Shown: piece by piece, positions 1 to 11,700 of the stretch | How positions within the stretch are numbered: position 1 is the stretch's first letter | How the letters are laid out: the number at the start of each line of letters is the position of its first letter | Assembly: GCA_024500155.1 (NCBI GenBank) | Contig: CM044877.1 | Coordinates: 76,992,001-77,056,000 of the forward strand | DNA from: Chenopodium formosanum | Taxonomy: Eukaryota > Streptophyta > Magnoliopsida > Caryophyllales > Amaranthaceae | Direction of reading: 5' to 3' | Length of the DNA: 64,000 nucleotides | The notes under the pieces: generated by a model | Told to the model about the DNA's origin: nothing | What the model saw: the letters and a program-made list of their open reading frames with translations, nothing else | The model's database searches: none | Made by a program: the position numbers and the translations under genes

Positions 1-700
1 AAATCTATTTCAAACCCCTTTCCCCCAGTTCCCTGAATCTCCAAGCTCAAATAACTGATAAACCCCCAAGAGACCAAAAATATAAGGAAAATAAGCTAAA
101 TAGAATACGATATTCCAAACTTCCAAAGCAACTCACATGATAAAGTAACTTCAAACACAAAATCCAACAAAGATGAAAGTAGTATAGTTTCAGTCAAAAC
201 AATGTCTAGGGAGATAGTAATAAGTGAATGCAAGAGAAAGATTCCATTAAAGCTTAGGCCACATAAAGTTTTAAAAATCAGAGACCTAAGCTTTCATTGT
301 CAAAATAATTGTTTTCACAAATAACTTTTGGCCATCAAAAAGGATCACAAGATAGAATAATCATTACGTTCTAGTGCTCAGCTATCATAAAATATACAAC
401 CCCATAACTTTGTAACTCAAAGCAACAATTCTACATGTTCTTTATATTGAAACCTTTTCAACTAAACACAATTCAAAGATAAAGAGGGGACCAAGACATG
501 AAAGTTTCCATCCCACTTCCAAACCTTGTACAGTTCATAAAATATTGTTGATTCTTTTTAGTTGCTCAGCCTGATTTTACAAGCTCAAACTAAACCTTTG
601 AATTTGCAATAAGCAGAAACAAATAGAATAGATTCACACATTAAAAGGTAGTCATGGACTTACTATCTTCAATAATGCTAAGGAAGAGCGACCTACCTAC

Positions 701-3346
701 CTTGACCATACGGACCTGCACCAAAAAATATTGAACATAAGATCCAAGTTCACAAACATGAAATATAAGAAAGAGATAACATAATTTCAGAGCAGAAATC
801 AGTTGTAAAAGTGATGAAGGTGACAAGATGATACCTTTGTTCTAACTGAAAGTGGATTGGCAACTATGAACTTGAAAAACTGAGGCAGATATTTGCGATC
901 ACCATCACTGTCATTGTACATAGCAGAGCATACCAACCTAAATATGACAGAGATAAGAAAAAATTAGTAAAAGGAATCGTAAAAGACAAACATACAATTG
1001 AAATAACCAACTTACGTGTGTGCCCCCAATTCTTTCACATCGTGTTCGACTATAAAATCGTAACGTCCCCCAGCACGTATTGTTTCAACAGGCGATTTGG
1101 AAGTATCTAATAGCAGTATCCTCTGCCTTTCTGTTTGAATTTCTGCCTGTAACCAGAGACAGATCAGAGAAAATTTAAGCAAAATATCAACATGTTTCTA
1201 CAAACTATACAGCTGGGCTAATAGAAAAGAACAAAATACGCTATTTCATTGTTTTTTCTGTATGGTTTGTAGTTAAAATCACCCTAATTTTCTCTAACTA
1301 AAGAGCCTCAACACAGATTAGTCATAGCTCATAAGCATCCATCTTGATGCAGGGCATTGAATTTGGTTGGTGCGCAGACCTTAATGGTGCCACGTGTCAT
1401 GACAAGTGAGCATGGAGGGATCTTGGGAGGTCAACTATTGGGTTTGACCATCCTAAGGATCAATCATTATCATTTTGTACAGCTTGTGATAAAGCTGAGG
1501 ATTCCTTGGAAGGTCAAGTGATAGCATTTGAAACACTGGAGCTTTACTGGTGTGCAAGTTTGCATGAGCGAGCAAAAGAGGCAACAGAAAAAAATGTGAG
1601 CATCTGATTGCAAGTAATTGTTTGTGCAAGAGAGTTCAAAACTAAGGAGAAGCACTGCAATGGAATGATGCCTGTGCAAGTTTGCAAGTAATTGTTTGTG
1701 CAAGAGAGTTCAAAACTAAGGAGAAGCACTGCAATGGAATGATGCCTGTGCAAGTTTGCATCAGCATGCAACTTACCCAAGCTGGAATTTTTAGACTACT
1801 TTATTGCTTTAAAATGACTTAATCTTAGCCCTTCATTGAATAGATGATTTTTAGACTAGTAGTAGATGATTTATGAATAGATGCACTTTTCACTCTCCTG
1901 AAGCATATTTGTGAGAATTCAAAATCTTAGTGATTTTTCTCAATCTTATCAACATTGTGTGAGATTAAGATTGAAACCCTTGATTTCATCAACCTTTGTG
2001 ATTAGTGAATCAAGTTAGTATCTTTATTGCATTTGTTCAAGTTTCCCAGAAACCCAACAAAAAATAGCATCTTCGAAAGTCAGCAAATTTCAGATATTTA
2101 AGTGGTTTGATGACGCTTACACAGTTACACATTAATATCTACCAAACATATCATAACAGAAATCTTAAAAATATTCCGCGACTAAAAGCCCATTGTCATC
2201 AGAAACAGATCAGTTCCTACAAACCGAAAAAAATAGGATCAAATTTCCAAACATATAGTCCAACTTCAAAAGTTACACAATACCTTGACTAGAAAAACCT
2301 ATGTCATAAATCCAACATTTGGATTATAAGGAGTAATGTGGTTCATTCATGCTAAGTGATAGTGGTTTGTCGTACAGATCCACCAAGCTGAAACAACCCT
2401 TACGAGTTACAAGAGCTGATCAACCAAATCTAATACGTAGTATTTCAATATCTTTTCCTAAAAAGTCATAAGTTGCAATGATTCTGTAGACAATTTCATA
2501 ACTTATAGTTTACCAAATTACAAAAATCTGAAGCCAAAGCAAATATTGTTTAGCTAGCTAACAACGACCAAGTTTCAAATATTATACTCCACGAACGAAC
2601 AACCACCAACAATATCTCCACCAATTAATACAACACAAATTTGTACTCGGCAAAAACCACCAAATTGTGACAAATTACATTATTCAATCAACAATCGAAT
2701 CATCTATCCTAAAGTCCAACATTCCAAATTCTTATCAACTAAACAAAATCATTCCATTTCATTTATAAGTTCCACATCACATACATAATGGCATTTCAGC
2801 AAACAACATTATTATCAAATTCCCGAAAAATATACTCAAAAACACGAAATTAAAAAAAGAAACATTAAGCATCAACTGACCTTAATAACAATCTCTCGAA
2901 CCTCAAAATTGGAACTATTATTGATACTAATGTAGCTACAAAACGTCTCTCCCAAATAAATCGCCCTAAAAATCACACAAACAAATAAAAAACACATTAA
3001 TCAACAAAATTCAATCAATCAAAGTAAAAAACAACAACAAATTCATTCGAGAAAATCCAAACCCGAAGGATTGCGGAAGAACGAGGAGGCCGGAGAGGCC
3101 GGAAGCAGAGGATGGATCAGAGAGGAGGAATCGAGAGCGAAAGGAGAGATCGTTGTCGCTGCCATTGTCGCTGTTGTCGGAGGAGAGAGAATGAGGGAGA
3201 AGAGAGGAGGAATCGCCTTCGCCGACGAGGAGATCGGCGGGGTCGAAGAGAAGAGGCGTTTCGACGTGAAGAGATGGGCGGCAAAGTCGCATTACTCGGA
3301 AGGCGAGGGAGTGGTTCGCCTGAGCTCCGCCGCTTGCTCCGCTCAT
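701..3346 (-). CDS. TRAPPC13: TRAPPC13-like trafficking complex subunit, 5' part (gene runs off the window start)
   Basis: Five minus-strand exons were placed by splice sites and protein continuity: 3063-3346, 2881-2965, 1018-1146, 836-937 and a 15-nt microexon at 701-715. The product starts MSGASGGAQANHSLAFRVMR and continues through AIYLGETFCSYISINNSSNF, an AEIQTERQRILLLDTSKSPV exon, and KYLPQFFKFIVANPLSVRTK followed by VRMVK. This matches the N-terminal half of the plant TRAPPC13-like family (Arabidopsis At2g47960 type), a TRAPP tethering-complex subunit acting in Golgi/vesicle traffic. The ATG is supported because the family begins only a few residues before the conserved HSLAFRVMRLCRPS stretch. 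The remaining exons lie beyond position 1. Exons 1-3 join in frame, but canonical splicing of exon 3 to exon 4 shifts frame and gives an early stop (see findings). The gene is therefore either functional with an alternative donor, mis-sequenced, or damaged. Confidence 0.85.
1610..1757. repeat. Two-copy 74-bp tandem duplication in TRAPPC13 intron 2
   Basis: The unit starting GCAAGTAATTGTTTGTGCAA at 1610 is repeated almost exactly from 1684. It lies in the 1.7-kb intron between exons at 1018-1146 and 2881-2965. The surrounding stretch of about 1360-2050 reads like an inserted dispersed repeat of unknown class. Confidence 0.85.
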
Positions 3347-3727
3347 TTTGGTGGTTTTCCGGTGACTTGACTTTTTGCAGAGAGGAAGGAGGAGGTGAGG
3401 TTAGATGTGATCAGTTAGTTTGAAGAAGAGGAGAGAGAGGGAAGGTTATGCTAATTGCAAAATGCAAATGCTGTGGACTTGCGGTCGTATGGAGTATGGA
3501 CTACAAGAGTACTAGTTTTCGGGAAATGATTTTGGCATACCAAAATTGATTTTGACACACTCATTATGAGAGCACATTTTTTAATATTCCTCTCACATTA
3601 AGGTAAGCGTTTTTGAGGTTGTCTCAATTTTTCTTATTGTGAAACAAAGTTTGTTGATCAAAGTGTTAAAATTGTAATATTACAGCGATTTTACCCCTAA
3701 ACCGCTAATTGATGTAGCGGTTTTGGG

Positions 3728-3983
3728 TAGAGCTGGCAATCTCTGGCACAACACGACACAACAACACGATCGAAACCGGCACGACACAAACACGAAGTTA
3801 CTGATAGAAAGCACGAAGTCGACACGACACGACACGAAATCAACCCTAACACAATCCGTTTAGATAAAGTGGTCAAATTATGCAACTATCTTACATTTTA
3901 AATAGTTTTTGATAAATTTTAAGAACAACACGAAGTTGACACGAGACTAAACACGGATATGACACGACTTTTTGCCAGCTCTA
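3728..3983. mobile_element. hAT-type MITE with 8-bp target duplication
   Basis: The 12-bp ends are perfect inverted repeats: TAGAGCTGGCAA at 3728-3739 and TTGCCAGCTCTA at 3972-3983. They are flanked by the direct repeat GTTTTGGG at 3720-3727 and 3984-3991, an 8-bp target site duplication typical of hAT elements. The 256-bp interior is non-coding and rich in short CACGACAC/ACACGAAGT sub-repeats. Confidence 0.85.
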
Positions 3984-4070
3984 GTTTTGGGCAATCACAA
4001 CACAATCACCACCACCATCACCACCACCGCATCCATCTATATGAATAAATCACTCTAAAATGGTAGTCTT

Positions 4071-4196
4071 AGGACATGTTCTCATTGACTGAACTCAGCT
4101 GAACTGAACTGAACTGAAATGAATATTTTATAAGAGAAGAAAATTAGAAGCTGAACTGAGCTGAAATGAATTTCAACGTATGAGAACAGGCCCTTA
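4071..4196. mobile_element. Small TIR element (GAACTGAA-rich MITE family)
   Basis: The left end TAGGACATGTTCTCAT is inverted at the right end as ATGAGAACAGGCCCTTA. The interior has CTGAACTGAACTGAA runs and TTATAAGAGAAGAAAATTAG. Related copies appear near 56128, 58310 and 58480, so this is a dispersed family in the window. Confidence 0.7.
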
Positions 4197-5748
4197 GACT
4201 CCCTCAGCTCTTAAGGTGGAGTTGTAACTTTAACTTTATGACAGCAATCTTTAACTTTATGACAGCAATAATTGTATAAATTAGGACTAGACTGATGGGG
4301 TGAAGGGTGGTGATATAGAAAAAGCAAGAAGGTACAAAGATGAGAGAAAAATATGGGAGACAAACAAATTGGTTAAAAATCTTAAAATGTACAAAAAGCA
4401 ATTGACAGGTGAATCAGCAACTTTAGTGAGTTAATTTTAGGTACAATTTTGTTGAGGGTGTACCACACAATCTAAGCAAAAAAATATCGGCTTATTGAAA
4501 TTATATTTGTTACTTCATATTTACAGAAGTGTCAATTCGGATAATCGAATTGGATCTGATGAGGTTGGATCGAGTCAATTTTTAAAGTTGATTCATACCA
4601 TATTATTATGTCCACGCAAGTTGAAATCTGAATCGGATATTTTTCGGGTCGATTTTAGATTGAGTCGGGTATGACTTGGCACCTCTAAAATTTAAAACAT
4701 TGAATACTTTCTGTTGTTGCCAAGTTTTTATCATTATTTAAGTTTTGCAACTTTTAATTTCAAGTCAGTTGTCTACAGTTAACAAATGGGAGTATAAGTG
4801 AAACGACTGCATATATGATTTCAAACTCCAATTTGAAGAACATCACTTGGACGCAGCCAAAATTCTTTGACATCAACTAGAAAATTAGTAACGCACTGTA
4901 CATATCAATAGAGACGTAAAAGTTATACAAAATTGCATTTTATATAAGCTCTGCCATTGCAAAGAGATCAAGCTTTTAATCCCATTCTTACTGCCGATTA
5001 GTAGCGCATCAACTGAAACCTCGATTTCACGTCTCCAAGGCATTGACAGGAACCCAACATATATTCAAAGAATGATAACAGCATCTTCCATCCGACACTA
5101 TCATTTCTGGATTAAAGATCTTTGCTACTCTGTTCTCAACCAGGGTTGAGATCCTTGCAATCTTCTTCATCACTAAGGCTCGAAAGGGTTATTTGCATGC
5201 AGGCAATGTAAACATCTTCCTCTCATCATCTACCAGTGTGAACACTACAATTACAATGCATATATATTCATAATGTCCTGCAATCCTTAATCAGAAGAAT
5301 GAATTTCATATTTCTCGGCTAAATAAAGCTTTGTCATGACCTCTTTGACGGAGAGAAAACACTGATTTGGTCAGCAGACTGTAAATAAAAGAATGTACAA
5401 CCTGGAACACAAACAAAATACACAAATTAGATTTCTTTTTTTTTTTTCTTCTTTTTTTTGGAGCACAGTGCAAGAACTAATACAAATTATTAGATATCAG
5501 AATCTGCTGAGACAAGATCATGCATCTAATGGTGCATTAATCATGATAAAATAAACAAGATAACATGTCTGTAAAATATGATTCCCAATCATAATCGGAT
5601 GGTGCAGAAGAAGCAAGAAACAAGGATGAAGAACTATTTATGCACCTGGAGTTCTAATGAATTCAGTTAATAAATAAATAAGAGTTCAGATGTAGTAACA
5701 AACCCTAAGATAAACGAGGTTAGCGATGGTTTACCCAACTAACAACGT

Positions 5749-8700
5749 TTATACCACTCGAACCCATGCTCCACCACACATTGGGCAACCATAAGCCCAA
5801 CGACTTATCCAGTATGTCTCTCGTTCATTCTGATTGGATGAATTAGTAGAGCCTGATGAGGAAAGAGCCGAGGTTTGACGCAAACACCTTATACACTGCA
5901 AGGAATTAACAAATGTTGGAAGAAAGAGCATACTTGTACATAAGAGTAGGCATCTTGGAGAGATGCAGAATCATCGAATAAACGTACATATATACAATTA
6001 TATTAAGACAGTGGGGTATTTTTTTTTATTCAGGGCATGCTTGGATTAAGAAGATGTATTACTAGGGTAATTAAAAGAATATAGGGAAAGAGGAGATAGT
6101 GATGGAGTAATTGTAAGGAAAATTATATAGTGCCAGTGTGGTATGAGGTGAAAAAAGAGGAATTAATACTCTCATTTTGTGGTTAATAGTTACACTAGGG
6201 GGAGGGTGGTTAATTATTACCCTCATTATGAGGGTTCCATCTCTCTCTTTTCCTCATGGCACAACTATCTTATTTCATTTGTAAACAACTTGTCTCCTAC
6301 AACAAAACCTCTAATTATGGAATTTGTTTGCCATCACTTTTTGTGTTTTTAAAACAAAAAACCAAAAACAGGAAATAAGAAACAAGAAAAAGGTGTTTCC
6401 ATTTTTTTTTTTTTTTTTTTTTTTGGTGGCGAGTTTTCAAAATTATCATAATTTTAATAAATTTGACTAATTTTTTATTCATTATATATATATGACATAG
6501 ATCAACACATCAATACCAAACGAACCCTTATCAATAATCAATCAAAGCCTTAATCCCATAAAGAGGGTCAGCTACATGAACCAAACGAACCCTTATGTTT
6601 TTTCAAATTTGACTCTTAATACCCCCTTAATATATTACCCCCAATCCAAGCATGCCCTCAATGTGAAAATGGTGTTTTAAAAATAAATAAATAAAAAGTT
6701 AAAAAAAGGTATTTAAAAGGAGAGATTCCCCCCCCCCCCCCCCCAATCAGGAAACGATCAAACTAATTTGAGATGGGTAAAAAAAAAGAAAAGTTTTTAT
6801 GCTATTTTGGGATGGGAGGAATACTAGATTATAATTTAATAATTCACTTTGGGATTATACCCGGAAACATAATAAGGAACAAAAATGAAGAAGGCATTAC
6901 CTTGAACCAAACACCCTCCAAACCAGTCTTCCAAACAGCAGTCACCACATCTCGTCGAGATCCCATAATACCAAGATAAGCTCCTAGACCAACTGAAGTA
7001 TTAAAGCCAAAAGCAGCATCCCTTTCAGATAGCCTGCGTTTCCTTGGCCATAGGCTCTGCACTCCATAGGAAACATCACAACTCTCCATTGAGCTTGAAT
7101 CAAGTGGATCAACAGAAGTGTTTAGCTTAGAGTCATCTACAGAACCCATTTCATCAAGATCGGACCATGGACCCCCAAACATATTCCGACGATGCCATTC
7201 TTCTGCAGGGGGGTGGAGTTCCAACTCACGTAGAAGTAAACCAGCAGCATCTGCACCTCTAGGCCTAGGCATATTCTGCAGAGTACCAAAATTGAGTACA
7301 ACCAAGAACATGAAGTCATGATCTAGGATACAGAGTTACAGACTACAGAGCAGCAACATTATTAAATAGTACTCCTTGTCAAGCTGAAAGCCATTAAACA
7401 CAAACTCTAATCATTTTATTCAGCTTTTAAATCCTCAGCAGTCAATATCTTCACTGTATTTTCATCCTTGTCATACAGATTACAGACTGTCAATTACTTA
7501 ATCGGACGTTAACTTTGCCAGCTTATGAACAGATTTCCATTAGAAGCCTTACATGATAAGCACCCCCCTACCCCCCCGACCCACCCCCCCCCCCCCCCCC
7601 CCAAAAAAAAAAAAAAAAAAAGTCCCCCACGTGTAAAATATAGGAATTTTTTTACAAGTTCAAAGTTACAAATCCTCCAACAAGTGTAATGGAAAACAAG
7701 TCAATAAGAACAGCCACAGAAAAGCGTAAACTTTTTGTAAAAAAAAAAGGAAAAAAGAAAGCGGATAGAAGTTACCAATGCAATAAAAACAAGAATCCTG
7801 ACATATTGTAGTCTGATATGCTTTCCATTTCTTTCCACCACAATCAACAGATCAAGAGAATATAGTCTCCACATAATATGCTCTTAATCCCTCCCCAAAG
7901 CTACCATTTTTCAAAATTTTGGAGGACAACACCCCCTTTGACCCTTTTACGTCATACAAACAATTTAATTACAAGGGGATATCTCACCGAGAAATAATAA
8001 GTGTTTCCCAGGTTCTTTATTCAATTATATGTCACAGACAATGAAGAAAATTGGTTTATTTGCACTTGGGATTTGCAGTTTATTTTGATTTAGTCAACAC
8101 TCCTTATTGCTCTATCAGTGTGTGCTGCAAGATACAAAACAGAATCACAATAATGTTAAGAGAAGACAATGACTACCTGCATATGTGGGCCAAGTGATGC
8201 TTCAACAACCTCTGGTAATACGGTATAGTTTCCATCAATATAATGAAGCCGAACCTGGATATTGGACATTCCAACTTGAGAAACAGGCAACGGGTGCGCA
8301 AGACCTGCTGTTCTCTTACAGAGATCCATTAGTATCAGAAACAGCACTTTGACCTGCAGCAAGAGCAGATTGAACTTGAGATTGAAACTTGAAAGCTAAA
8401 CCAACAATCTCCAGATAAAAATATTTAAGTTTAGTATAAAAAAAACATACATCCCCTGTTTTTATATACTTGAAACCAAGCCTTGTGGCACGCGCTTTGA
8501 GGTCAAGATTATATAATGTAAACAGACAAAATATAAAGAATAATTTTTACACATGATACCTAACCCTATCTAATCCTCTTGATAAAATAACTTTGATAAA
8601 ATCGCTCGTTTACCTTCACTAATCATCTCCTAAAACTGCGTGCCTAAAAGGTGTGTTGCAAGTAAAAAACTGAGTGTGTGTATATATATATATATACTAG

Positions 8701-11700
8701 AAGTACAAGTAGCATTTACCTCCTCATATGTGTATCCTTGACCAGCATTACCAGTCCCCATTCTAACTCTGCTGGCAGGACCATCTTCGACTTTGACACC
8801 AGCAACTAACTGATTGCTACGAGCACCCTGAGCATCTTCTGACCTGCTTGATACTGGCATGGACTTTGTCTGGTTCTCTTCTACCTTGCTTGCAACATTC
8901 GGCTGGGTCTTTTGCATACTTGCATCAGCCAATCTCTGAGAACTTGGGATGCAGCGGGATAGATTTGTTCGTCGGAAAAAAAAGCAGAATAGCAAAAGTT
9001 GGCACAGTCTATGCAGGAAATGGCAATCGCCTATAAGCCTGACAGCAGGAGTACCAGGAAAAGTTCCAGTATTTATGCTGATTGGCATATATGAAGTTGG
9101 CCCGGTCAAGGGGTTAGGAGTTGAACTAGAAACTCCATCTGGTGTACCACTAATCTTAGCAATAGCACCTTGGACCCAAGCCTGCATTTGTGTGTTTCCT
9201 GATGAGCTTGTTGTACCGGTTTGAGCTCCTGAAAGCAGCAGCACAGCAAATATATTTACTGTCAAGGATAGTCAAGTAGATAAATAATAAATAAAAATAG
9301 GGGAGGAGCAGCACAGTAAGTCCACATATGCTTAGGGTTAAGAGTGCAAAACTGTAATCGTTAAGTCCCATCACCCTCCAATAAAAGTTAAAGTTCGGTC
9401 TACAGAAATCACAATTTGGAACGATGGAGGGAAAAAAAAAAAAAAAAAAGCTAATACATACTCAGTCTTCACATACTAATATCCATCTTTGATTCCAATA
9501 TTTTAATGGAAACAAGAAATGCATGATTAATACAGTACCCGAGAGCAGTCAGGGCAACCATTTACAGTCAAAATTTGCCATGACCACAGGAGATACTATC
9601 AAGATCTCCTAGCAAAAAGCAACCTTAAACTTGATTTTTAAAATGAGACATATATTGGGCTAGAAGGGTAGCACATTGAAGAAGAATTCCAACCACTCAC
9701 CCTGACTTGGAGCAGGAGATGAAGAACTCTGTGTAGGACTAGCCACCATATTCCGGTTCCCACCGGTTCCTGCTTGAACAGCATGATTCGCTAATGTGCG
9801 ACAAAAGCTTGCATAACGACGTAGACGTGTGATAAAATGTGAAGCAAGATCTAGAACAGCATCAACATAGGCCTGTATTAATATGCTCACAATTAGGTTC
9901 ATGGTAATTGAGAAATATACCAGAGCTTTTTTCAAATATTGATGGTTATAAGCTGAATGAAAGAAAGAAATGGGATCGATTGCATTGCTTTATCAGGAAT
10001 CATTTTTTTTTTTTCAACAGCCTAGAAGCCACACTCGGAAACTTCTCGTGTTTGTTAAAATTATATTAATTCTTCATCAATTAGAATAAATCTGAAGTGC
10101 AATCACAAATATTATTGGACCAGATTTGTTCAGAACATTGAATTTAACAGTACTTGACAAGAGCAAAACAAAAATGGGTTGCCCTGCCCCTCTTCAAATC
10201 ACAAGTAAAAAAATAAACAAAGCTTTAGCTCCTTAAGCATACCAATATATAAATAAGAATGTCATTTTACCAAGTTCTAATCACAACCCTCCAAACCCTT
10301 GATCCTCAACTTTTGTGCTCTCTTGTTTTTTTTTTCAACTTCCCAAAATCTCTAATATTGTTTTCCTTTGGAAGTTTGATATTTCCCATGCATTAGAACA
10401 TGTGCATTCTAGTACAAATTAAAAAAAAGATTCACATGCTCAAGATCATGTTTATGTCAGTTTTTCTGCTTCGGTAACACAACATTTAATCCGAATTTTT
10501 CAGAGGAGATCTGGTATCATTGAGCATTAATAATAAATCAAGTCCTTGAGATAAGATCTAATTATGGAACTATGAACATATTCTTCACGAGGCCTTGCTA
10601 TTCACTTCCTTATAAAAGCTCAGGTACCAGAAACTCTAAACTTTTGAGAGGCAAAGTAATTTGGGAACCTTTAAAGTTTGGAAATACCATTTTACTTCAC
10701 CACATTATCAAATTATCATGAATTTAGCAACTAGGGTTTGCTAATCTTGGAGGTAAACAAATTTTTTAGATTAAATAATAATGGTTAGCACAAGATTAAG
10801 ACCTGAACACTTAAATGCAGCGCTGGATCAACAGCCATGGATTCAGAGTCAATTGAATTCAACATCTCGCCAGAAGCCTGCCAAGGCTCAGAAACTAAAG
10901 CTGACGGATTTATCAACGCTGATTCAATTCCCTTCCCAAGCATATCTAATAACAATCTTGCTTGCATATCTAGAACCATAGCTCTGACTTCTTGAGCATT
11001 TGTGCCTTCCAGCAACCTGCATTTTATCCTGTCAAGACTCTGCAATACAATAGTACAGATTAAATTTGCCATCCCACAAGAGATTATTAGAAATATTAGA
11101 AGAGTCCAAAATAGCCTGGCTGATATGACCAGCATGATTAACCAGCTAATTGACCTGATAAACCAACCCAAACCCCCCATTTGACAGCTATATATATATA
11201 TGACTAGGTTAAACCCATGCATCGAACAATTTGAATAATTTTTTTTATTTTTTTTTATTTATTTATTTTTATTTTTTTTTTTTAAAAAAGTCATTACTCT
11301 TTATTTGGAAAATATGTAGCCATAATATCATTCATTTTTTACAAGAATTTTTTATTTAGTCTTAGACTTAAGAGGAAAAAAATTAATAAGGATAATGTCA
11401 TACAGAGTAAATTGTTTATGATGTCAGCATTGACTTCATTATCTACCCCGTAACAAATAGCATGCCATTGTTCTGCACCTATAAAATAGGAGAGCTGATT
11501 GAAATATTAAAGTTGATCAACAAAAACAAATAAAAAAAAGAACTGACATCATAGATAAAATTGGAGGGAAATTTTTTAATAAGAGCATGTCACGTGTCTA
11601 GTTTAGGGGTGAATGATGTCGTTGGCTTGTTTTAGTAATAGTTGATTGATTAATTTACTCTAAATCCTTCTCTTTACAATCCCCAACCAAAAGACCACGT

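Larger units (their letters stand above)
3347..5748. other. Intergenic region between the TRAPPC13-like 5' end and the MED16 3' end
   Basis: No supportable coding exon is seen. The first part should hold the TRAPPC13 promoter and 5' leader on the minus strand. Two MITEs lie inside (3728-3983 and 4071-4196). The part just above 5200 probably includes the MED16 3' UTR. No clear core promoter motif could be assigned. Confidence 0.6.

Noticed and set aside
7118..7321. Plus-strand open frame over MED16 exon 15
   Set aside because: Antisense of a conserved MED16 exon with no protein support of its own.
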